A stretch of 5,829 bases of DNA. Source: Bacteroidaceae bacterium. Its GTDB lineage: Bacteria > Bacteroidota > Bacteroidia > Bacteroidales > Bacteroidaceae. Shown here one piece after another: positions 1-5,541 of this stretch. The notes beneath the pieces are model-generated. The model did no database searches, was not told where the DNA came from, and was given only the letters and a program-made list of their open reading frames with translations. Position numbers and translations under genes: made by a program. The stretch spans positions 1 through 5,829 of the forward strand of contig JAILIJ010000212.1 in the NCBI GenBank assembly GCA_024695315.1, written 5' to 3'. Position 1 is the first letter of the stretch. Every line of letters begins with the position of its first letter.

Positions 1-34
1 ATTCTTTTATTAGACACATAAAACGAATTATACA

Positions 35-562
35 TTGAAAAGAATTTTTCTTATAGGCTATATGGGAGCTGGCAAGACCACAATAGGAAAGGTACTTGCT
101 CGCGAGATGGGCGTCGAGTTCTTCGACCTTGATTGGTATATTGAAGATCGTTTTCGCAAAAAGATTCCTGAAATCTTTGCAGAGAGTGGCGAAGCTGGTT
201 TCCGTGACATAGAGCGTAAGATGCTAAGAGAAGTAGGCGAATTTGAAAATGTCGTCATCTCATGTGGAGGCGGAACGCCATGTTTTTTTGATAACATGGA
301 TTTTATGAACGGACAAGGCGATACGATTTATCTAAATGCGTCTCCTGCTGTGTTGAAAGAGCACTTACTCATGGGAAAGAGCCAGCGTCCGCTTATTGAA
401 GGGAAAAGTTCGGAGGAATTGGAAATATATATACAGCAATCTCTCCAAACTCGTCTTCCTTTTTATAAGAAGGCAAAACATTCTTTGGATATTAATGTTA
501 TCCATACGAAGGATGAAATTAAGGGATATGTTCAACAAATAATGGACATCATAAACGGGTAG
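35..562 (+). CDS. aroK: Shikimate kinase, TTG start
   Basis: Cytoplasmic enzyme that phosphorylates shikimate at the 3-hydroxyl using ATP, the fifth step of chorismate synthesis. The 175-residue length is normal for the family. Visible motifs are the Walker A loop GYMGAGKT at residues 8-15, the DLD pair D31/D33 that contacts Mg and shikimate, R57 in FRDIE, the shikimate-binding GGG at 78-80, the lid arginine R118 in QRPL, and R140 near the C-terminus. The start must be the TTG at 35: an in-frame TAG lies at 11-13, no ATG or GTG lies between, and the next ATG (codon 10) falls inside the P-loop. No Shine-Dalgarno is present. The TTG overlaps a TGA at 36-38 in another frame, which could be the stop of an upstream gene. 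speA follows after 61 bases in the same direction. Identification is by recognisable motifs; aroK rather than aroL naming is conventional. Confidence 0.95.
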   Translation: MKRIFLIGYMGAGKTTIGKVLAREMGVEFFDLDWYIEDRFRKKIPEIFAESGEAGFRDIERKMLREVGEFENVVISCGGGTPCFFDNMDFMNGQGDTIYLNASPAVLKEHLLMGKSQRPLIEGKSSEELEIYIQQSLQTRLPFYKKAKHSLDINVIHTKDEIKGYVQQIMDIING

Positions 563-569
563 TCCGTTT
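553..569 (+). other. Short hairpin across the aroK stop codon
   Basis: AAACGG (553-558) and CCGTTT (564-569) form a perfect 6-bp stem. The 5-nt loop contains most of the TAG stop (560-562). The sequence after it is only mildly T-rich and includes GG, so this is a weak terminator or an RNA 3'-end stabiliser at best, and could be chance. If active it would partly separate aroK from speA. Confidence 0.3.
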
Positions 570-623
570 CTTGGAAATTTTAATTAAAATAATTTATTAT
601 TCGTTTTTCTTTATTTATCAAAA

Positions 624-2519
624 ATGAGAAAATGGCGTATTGAAGACTCTGCTGAGCTTTACGGTATTAATGGTTGGGGTATAAACTATTTTCATATCAA
701 TGAAAAGGGTAATGTTGCTGTTACTCCCAAAAAAGATGGTGTAGAAGTAGACCTTAAAGAGGTCATGGATGATTTGGCATTAAGGGATGTTTCCGCTCCT
801 GTACTTGTCCGTTTCCCTGATATTATTGATAATCGTATAGAGAAAACTGCCACATGTTTCAATATTGCATCTAAGGAATATGGCTACACAGCTGAGAATT
901 TTATCATTTATCCTATTAAGGTAAACCAAATCAGCCCTGTAGTTGAGGAGGTGATTAAACATGGTAAAAAGTTCAATCTCGGACTCGAAGCAGGCTCCAA
1001 GCCTGAACTTCATGCCGTATTGGCTGTCAATATGAATAGTGATTCCCTTATCGTGTGTAACGGATATAAGGATGAAAGCTATATAGAACTTGCTTTGCTT
1101 GCTCAGAAGATGGGTAAGCGAATATTTATCGTTGTAGAAAAATTTAACGAACTTGAGATTATTACACGAGTCTCTAAGCGCCTAAACGTTCGCCCTAATA
1201 TGGGTATACGTATTAAGTTGGCAGCTAGTGGAAGTGGTAAATGGTCTGAAAGTGGCGGCGATGCGAGCAAGTTCGGTCTTACTTCAGGTGAATTACTTAC
1301 TGCACTCAAGTATATTGATGAGAACAATATGAAGGATTGCCTCAAGTTAATCCATTTTCATATAGGTTCTCAAATTACTAAAATACGCCGCATTCAGAAT
1401 GCACTACGTGAGGCCAGCATGTTCTATGTTCAGCTTCGCAAATTAGGATACGAAGTTGAGTTTGTAGACTGTGGAGGTGGACTTGGTGTAGACTATGATG
1501 GTAGTCGTTCAAGCAACTCTGAAAGTTCTGTCAATTATTCTATTCAGGAGTATGTCAATAATTGTGTTTACACATTTGTTGAGGCTGCTAATAATAATGA
1601 TATTCCGCATCCAAATATTATTACGGAAGGTGGTCGTTCTTTGGCTGCACACCATTCCGTTCTCATAATGGAGGTTTTGGAAACAACTGAGGTTCCTGCC
1701 ATGCCTGACGAGTTTGAGGTCGGGGAGGATGATCACGAATTGGCAAAAGACCTTTATGACATTTGGTGTAACCTTAACGTCAGAAATATGCTTGAGAACT
1801 GGCATGATGCGCAGCAGATTAGAGAAGAGGCCCTTGATCTCTTTGCCCATGGTATGCTCGACCTAAAAACACGTGCGGAGATAGAGCGTATGTATTGGGC
1901 TGTGGCTCGTGAGATAAATGTACTTGCTCATTCTATGAAGCATGTACCAGAGGAGTTCCATTCATTGGATAAACTTCTTGCAGACAAGTATTTCTGTAAC
2001 TTCTCACTCTTCCAGTCTCTTCCGGACTCTTGGGCTATAGACCAGATTTTTCCTATCATGCCTATACAGAGACTTAATGAACGTCCTGAGCGTAATGCCA
2101 CTCTTCAAGATATTACTTGTGACTCCGATGGTAAAATAGCTACATTTGCCACAGAAAGTGGCGTAAATAGCTTCATTCCACTTCATTCTATGGATAAGTC
2201 TAATGGAAGTTACTATATTGGTGTATTCCTTGTAGGAGCTTATCAGGAGATTTTAGGCGATATGCACAATCTGTTTGGCGATACAAATGCCGTTCATATC
2301 ACAACAGATAAGGATGGATGGCACATCAATAATGTCATAGATGGTGAGAATGTAGCCGATGTTCTTTCTTATGTTCAGTATGAACCTAAAAAGATGGTTC
2401 GTGGACTTGAGATTTGGGCTAAGCAGGCTATTAAGGACGGAAAGATAACACTTGATGAGGGTAAGGAATTCCTTGATACCTATAGAAGTGGTCTATATGG
2501 ATATACTTATCTTGAATAA
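624..2519 (+). CDS. speA: Biosynthetic arginine decarboxylase
   Basis: Converts arginine to agmatine and CO2 with PLP as cofactor (Mg is also needed in the family), the entry step of agmatine-based polyamine synthesis. At 631 residues it is close to E. coli SpeA (about 658). The N-terminal stretch around residues 18-36 is typical of SpeA. The PLP lysine is K99 in YPIKVNQ. Next come SKFGL near 215-219, HIGSQ at 246-250, the phosphate-binding glycine loop DCGGGLGVDYDG at 282-293, and EGGRS at 335-339. A mainly helical insert characteristic of SpeA spans roughly 360-460. The C-terminal barrel carries the likely catalytic C499 in DITCDSDG and the conserved YQEILGDMHNLFGD at 540-553. The frame is intact from ATG to TAA. 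The leader is A/T-rich with no Shine-Dalgarno. A MenE-like ligase begins 27 bases downstream, suggesting one transcript. Family assignment is secure; the in vivo polyamine route downstream is not visible here. Confidence 0.97.
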   Translation: MRKWRIEDSAELYGINGWGINYFHINEKGNVAVTPKKDGVEVDLKEVMDDLALRDVSAPVLVRFPDIIDNRIEKTATCFNIASKEYGYTAENFIIYPIKVNQISPVVEEVIKHGKKFNLGLEAGSKPELHAVLAVNMNSDSLIVCNGYKDESYIELALLAQKMGKRIFIVVEKFNELEIITRVSKRLNVRPNMGIRIKLAASGSGKWSESGGDASKFGLTSGELLTALKYIDENNMKDCLKLIHFHIGSQITKIRRIQNALREASMFYVQLRKLGYEVEFVDCGGGLGVDYDGSRSSNSESSVNYSIQEYVNNCVYTFVEAANNNDIPHPNIITEGGRSLAAHHSVLIMEVLETTEVPAMPDEFEVGEDDHELAKDLYDIWCNLNVRNMLENWHDAQQIREEALDLFAHGMLDLKTRAEIERMYWAVAREINVLAHSMKHVPEEFHSLDKLLADKYFCNFSLFQSLPDSWAIDQIFPIMPIQRLNERPERNATLQDITCDSDGKIATFATESGVNSFIPLHSMDKSNGSYYIGVFLVGAYQEILGDMHNLFGDTNAVHITTDKDGWHINNVIDGENVADVLSYVQYEPKKMVRGLEIWAKQAIKDGKITLDEGKEFLDTYRSGLYGYTYLE

Positions 2520-2546
2520 GAAATACTCTTACAAAATGCGTTCTTT

Positions 2547-3542
2547 ATGAGTATTGCATTAGATAATTTCATATCGGATTGGCAGAATGCCAATCCGTTT
2601 TTGCATGTACACACTTCAGGCTCTACAGGTAAACCTAAGGATTTACTTGTGGAGAAAAAACGTATGGAAGCAAGTGCCAGGATGACTTGTGACTTTCTTG
2701 AACTTAAACCTGGTGATACGGCTTTACTTTGTATGCCCCTTGATTATATTGCCGGCAAAATGGTAGTCGTTAGAAGTATCGTAAGAAATCTTAATCTTAT
2801 ATCTGTTGAACCTACCTCTATGCCCTTGGATTTACTTGCGAAGGAATATGATGGCAAAATTCCACATATTAACTTTGCGGCTATGGTTCCTTTACAAGTT
2901 ATTAAGTCTTTAGATAATCCTCTTCTACGTGATATTGACAACTTAATTATTGGTGGAGGAGCAATAAGCCCCGAAATTGAGGCTGTGTTGCGAGAATTTC
3001 CTAAAAAGGTATGGAGTACCTATGGAATGACAGAAACGCTCTCTCATGTCGCTTTAAGACCTATTTCTGGGCCGCAAGCTTCTTTGTGGTATACTCCGTT
3101 GCCAGGTGTGAAAGTTTCACTAAATGCGGATAGCTGTCTTGTGATAGATGCTCCACTGGTTTGTAAAGATGTTCTTGTAACAAATGACATAGCGGAATTT
3201 GACGACAAAGGACGTTTTCGGATTAAGGGTAGAAAGGATAATGTAATAAATTCCGGGGCAATAAAAATCCAGATTGAGGAGGTAGAGGATAGACTAAGGG
3301 ATATTAGTGGGGGGAAATATAGTTTTCAAATTACCTCATGTTCAGATCCTACTTTTGGCGAAGTAGTTGTATTGTTGCTACAGTCTTCTATCTCTGAAGA
3401 GATAAAAAATACTATAGAAAATGACATACAGCAACTTCCAAAATATTGGCAACCAAAAAGAGTTAAATATGTTGATGCTTTGCCATTAACAGAAACAGGT
3501 AAACCAAATAGAGCAGAGGCTAAAAGACTTGCTTATCAGTAG
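2547..3542 (+). CDS. menE: Short AMP-binding acyl-CoA ligase, probable o-succinylbenzoate-CoA ligase
   Basis: ANL-family adenylating enzyme. The likely reaction is ATP-dependent activation of o-succinylbenzoate to its CoA thioester in menaquinone synthesis. The P-loop TSGSTGKPK is at residues 23-31, the A5 motif YGMTET at 159-164, the TND aspartate D214 at 212-214, the hinge region GRKDNVINSGAIKI at 228-241, and the A10 catalytic lysine K319 in TETGKPNR. At 331 residues it is shorter than E. coli MenE (about 450) because the domain ahead of the P-loop is nearly absent, as I recall for Bacteroidetes MenE proteins. ATG 2547 is the only usable start, since the next Met (codon 40) lies past the P-loop. 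No Shine-Dalgarno is present. Other menaquinone genes are not adjacent, so substrate assignment rests on overall resemblance; another short acyl-CoA or aryl-CoA ligase is possible. Hairpins lie within its first codons and across its stop. Confidence 0.75.
   Translation: MSIALDNFISDWQNANPFLHVHTSGSTGKPKDLLVEKKRMEASARMTCDFLELKPGDTALLCMPLDYIAGKMVVVRSIVRNLNLISVEPTSMPLDLLAKEYDGKIPHINFAAMVPLQVIKSLDNPLLRDIDNLIIGGGAISPEIEAVLREFPKKVWSTYGMTETLSHVALRPISGPQASLWYTPLPGVKVSLNADSCLVIDAPLVCKDVLVTNDIAEFDDKGRFRIKGRKDNVINSGAIKIQIEEVEDRLRDISGGKYSFQITSCSDPTFGEVVVLLLQSSISEEIKNTIENDIQQLPKYWQPKRVKYVDALPLTETGKPNRAEAKRLAYQ
2575..2602 (+). terminator. Terminator-like hairpin inside the start of menE (possible attenuator)
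   Basis: CGGATTGGCA (2575-2584) and TGCCAATCCG (2588-2597) are perfect inverted copies separated by only GAA, and TTTTT (2598-2602) follows at once. This is the layout of an intrinsic terminator: a 10-bp stem with six G:C pairs, then a U-tract. It begins 28 bases after the menE ATG and 56 after the end of speA, encoding about residues 10-18 of the ligase. Ribosomes translating menE would cover it, so it could end transcription when menE translation is poor. The structure is seen directly; its activity is inferred. Confidence 0.55.
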
Positions 3543-3567
3543 TTCAAGTCCTTTAGCCTCATTTTTT
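3516..3567 (+). terminator. Intrinsic terminator straddling the menE stop codon
   Basis: Positions 3516-3531 pair with 3545-3560 as a 16-position stem with a single A-C mismatch (3525/3551) and a 13-nt loop that holds the TAG stop (3540-3542). Six T (3562-3567) follow after one A. The left arm encodes ligase residues E324-L328. It should end the aroK-speA-menE run. Read from the opposite strand the mismatch becomes a G-U pair, so the same structure may also help end the convergent DUF1963 transcript, although no good U-tract follows on that side. Confidence 0.8.
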
Positions 3568-3583
3568 ATCTATTTATGAATAT

Positions 3584-4810
3584 TTAATAGCATTGCATTT
3601 CAAATTTTATATTCTCGAAATTCTTTAACTTTAGGTCTTCCCGAGAAATATAGAAATATATTGCTCCGCAATCGCCAAACATCAATTCCTCGTCATCTTC
3701 ATCCTCTAATGAATTCATCTGTAACAGCAATATATTATTATCAAAGTCTTCTGTAATAATTCCTTGTATAAAATCTGCAAATCCTAACATATTACCTATC
3801 TTGTCGTAGGATTTTTCATCATCTACCCTTTCTGTGATCTCATCTATCTCATCGTCAGAAATATCGCTATAAGTATTTCTATACATGAACTCTTCGAATG
3901 ACATATAACTTTTTTCTGAGTTAAATATCAATTCTCTTTCATTAAGTCTATATTCTTCTGATAGATCCTCAGGGAATTCTATTTTCTGAAGATTATTGTG
4001 GTCGGTATTATCATATATTACCTTTACGCTATGTTCTGTTCCTTCCCAATTCTGTTCACTTAATTCGTAGAAAAAATATAAACGACCAGTTGTTGGCAGC
4101 AACTTTTCTGAATCGTAAACTGTAAGGTCAGAACAATTTATTTGTAATAATAGCGATAGGGGACGTTCTTGATCGTCCCTTGGCCATACAAATTCCTCAG
4201 GTACATCAGGTTGGCCTCCGTACTTAGAACAACCTATACTAATTGCCGATTCATCCTTGGGCTTAAAATTTATCTTAATTCCGTTAATACCTTTTGATAT
4301 TATTTCGTCTGTAATTTTTTTGACTTTTTCTTCGTCTATTTCTCTATCATTTTCTGTATCTTCTATATCATCATTTAATGCTTTGTTATATAATTTCCAG
4401 TAGCGGTAATATTGAATGAATAATATAGTTTTACTTATCAGAAGTAATACTAAAAAAATAATAAAAAGTCCCAGTTTATTTCGTAGTGTTAATAATGCCA
4501 ATAATATTAAAAACGAAAATGATGTGCGGAAACGCATCTCTTTGGGATTGAAATAATCACAAAGAAATTCTTTAAATGTTCTTGCTTGTAATATTTTATG
4601 GTCTGATATTACTTCCTGGTCCTTACCTTCAGTTTTAGAGTGTACGGATATACGATAGCAACAATGTAATAACCATACTATAACTCCTATAAAAAATACT
4701 TTCACTTTGTTAGCGTCTTCTCCATCTGTGTTGAAAAATAGAAAGATAGTTAACGCAATTAGAATGCAACAAAACGCTATTCCAATTTTACTTAGTAGTT
4801 TCTTGTTCAT
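3584..4810 (-). CDS. Membrane-anchored DUF1963 (YwqG-like) protein, function unknown
   Basis: A 408-residue protein in two parts. The N-terminal part has four hydrophobic segments at about 11-27, 37-53, 98-110 and 113-131. Positive residues at the N-terminus and after segments 2 and 4 suggest that both ends lie in the cytoplasm. An acidic linker (about 146-162) leads to the C-terminal part, which resembles the DUF1963/YwqG family: SKYGGQPDVPEEFVWP at 195-210, LLLQINCSDL at 220-229, GRLYFFYEL near 242-250, GFADFIQG at 343-350, LLLQMNS at 361-367 and MFGDCGAIYFYIS at 377-389. The family has no established biochemical role that I can state. YwqG proteins are usually soluble and about 260 residues long, so the membrane part is an addition. 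Further acidic patches occur at 318-332 and 368-376. The ATG at 4810 has an A/T-rich leader and no Shine-Dalgarno. The gene lies 119 bases downstream of the macro-domain gene and converges on menE. It looks more A/T-rich than the left-hand genes, as accessory genes often are. Confidence 0.85.
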   Translation of the reverse strand: MNKKLLSKIGIAFCCILIALTIFLFFNTDGEDANKVKVFFIGVIVWLLHCCYRISVHSKTEGKDQEVISDHKILQARTFKEFLCDYFNPKEMRFRTSFSFLILLALLTLRNKLGLFIIFLVLLLISKTILFIQYYRYWKLYNKALNDDIEDTENDREIDEEKVKKITDEIISKGINGIKINFKPKDESAISIGCSKYGGQPDVPEEFVWPRDDQERPLSLLLQINCSDLTVYDSEKLLPTTGRLYFFYELSEQNWEGTEHSVKVIYDNTDHNNLQKIEFPEDLSEEYRLNERELIFNSEKSYMSFEEFMYRNTYSDISDDEIDEITERVDDEKSYDKIGNMLGFADFIQGIITEDFDNNILLLQMNSLEDEDDEELMFGDCGAIYFYISREDLKLKNFENIKFEMQCY

Positions 4811-4904
4811 CGTTTTTATTTAATTTTAATGTTTTATATGTATCTTTAGTTAAGAATATACTTATGTGTTAGTTTCTAAGAAGTTATATGGGACTAATAG
4901 AGAT

Positions 4905-4937
4905 AAAAGTGACATTTACTTCTTTATTATCACTTTC
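4905..4937 (-). terminator. Weak terminator-like hairpin at the macro-domain gene stop
   Basis: On the minus strand AAAGTGA, which ends with the TGA stop (4936-4930), pairs with TCACTTT (4912-4906) around a 17-nt loop. A flanking G-U pair and a short T-run follow. The 7-bp stem has only two G:C pairs, so it would be weak and leaky. It may reduce rather than block read-through into the DUF1963 gene. Confidence 0.3.
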
Positions 4938-5433
4938 TAAACAACATCATTAGTTTTTCGTAAATCTTTGCAGCATATTCGTCAAAACAACAAATAATTA
5001 CCTCTCCATCATATTTACTTCCTTGGATGGCAGCTAATGCCACTTTTGCAGCATCTTCTTTTGGGTAACCATATACTCCACAACTGATACAAGGAAAAGC
5101 TATAGACTTAATACCATTTTCTTTTGCGATGGCCAAAGATGTTGTGTAGCATGAGGCAAGTAATTTTGCAGCTTTCTCCTTATCATAGTGGCTATAAATG
5201 GGTCCAACTGTATGTATTACATACTTGCAAGGTAAATTGTATGCCCCAGTAATCTTACTTTGACCAGTTTCGCATCCGTTTAACGTCATGCACTCTTTCA
5301 AAAGTCTTATTCCTGCTGCTCGATGAATTGCTCCATCTACGCCTCCTCCACCTAATAATGTGTTGTTTGCAGCATTTACTATAGCATCAACTTTCAGTTT
5401 TGTAATGTCCTCTACTATTATTTTGATGTTCAT
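4930..5433 (-). CDS. Macro-domain ADP-ribose hydrolase, MacroD/YmdB type
   Basis: Single-domain cytoplasmic protein of 167 residues, the usual size for YmdB-like enzymes. This class binds ADP-ribose. Characterised members hydrolyse O-acetyl-ADP-ribose and remove mono-ADP-ribose from acidic side chains. Motifs in order are EDIT at 8-11 (usually GDIT, adenine contact by D9), VDAIVNAANN at 15-24 with the catalytic-site N23, LLGGGGVDGAIHRAAG at 26-41 with the conserved D33, VIHTVGPIY at 72-80, and the phosphate loop ISCGVYGYP at 116-124, where many relatives have ISTG. All key residues of a hydrolytic MacroD enzyme are present, so activity is likely. ATG 5433 follows an A/T-rich leader without Shine-Dalgarno, and a Bacteroidetes promoter box lies about 100 bases upstream. 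Downstream on the same strand is a membrane DUF1963 protein. The target, whether metabolite, protein or nucleic acid, cannot be read from the sequence. Confidence 0.93.
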   Translation of the reverse strand: MNIKIIVEDITKLKVDAIVNAANNTLLGGGGVDGAIHRAAGIRLLKECMTLNGCETGQSKITGAYNLPCKYVIHTVGPIYSHYDKEKAAKLLASCYTTSLAIAKENGIKSIAFPCISCGVYGYPKEDAAKVALAAIQGSKYDGEVIICCFDEYAAKIYEKLMMLFRK

Positions 5434-5492
5434 AATTTGTTTTGTTTAGGCGTGATATGGTAAAGCTATGATAATCATGTACTATTGGCTTT

Positions 5493-5522
5493 TTTGTGTG
5501 CTGAAGCTAAGCGAAACACAAA
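5493..5522 (-). promoter_or_regulatory. Hairpin or inverted repeat in the macro-gene leader
   Basis: TTTGTGT and ACACAAA (5493-5499 and 5516-5522) are a perfect 7-bp inverted repeat with a 16-nt spacer, inside which GCT and AGC can pair further. It lies near the 5' end of the predicted leader RNA, about 60-90 bases before the ATG. It could be an RNA hairpin or an operator next to the promoter. It is not a terminator for the minus strand, because A rather than T residues follow. Confidence 0.35.
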
Positions 5523-5533
5523 TTTGTTGAATG

Positions 5534-5541
5534 CAAATTTA
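5534..5541 (-). promoter_or_regulatory. Bacteroidetes-type -7 promoter box for the macro-domain gene
   Basis: Read on the minus strand the site is TAAATTTG followed by C, a full match to the TAnnTTTG -7 consensus of the Bacteroidetes primary sigma factor. The expected -33 TTTG is replaced by a T-rich tract at about the right distance (roughly 5556-5566). Transcription would start near 5527, giving a leader of about 93 nt before ATG 5433. Confidence 0.5.

Noticed and set aside
278..299. 7-bp perfect inverted repeat CCATGTT / AACATGG inside aroK
   Set aside because: It encodes the CFFDNM region, which I recall as conserved in Bacteroidetes shikimate kinases, and no T-tract follows; best explained by protein constraint.
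571..603. Possible speA promoter in the aroK-speA gap (TTG at 571 and a TA at 595 or 598)
   Set aside because: The spacing is plausible, but the downstream box does not match TAnnTTTG well; the gap is A/T-rich enough for such matches to occur by chance.
2506..2520. CTTAT / ATAAG hairpin at the speA stop
   Set aside because: A five-base-pair stem with a single G:C pair and no T-tract; too weak to call a terminator.
4160..4179. GGGACG / CGTCCC hairpin inside the DUF1963 gene
   Set aside because: Six base pairs only, no T-tract on either side, and it lies in the middle of the conserved family motif near residues 208-218.
4811..4929. Promoter for the DUF1963 gene
   Set aside because: The best candidate on the minus strand, TATATTCT, matches only part of the -7 consensus and has no TTG at the right distance.
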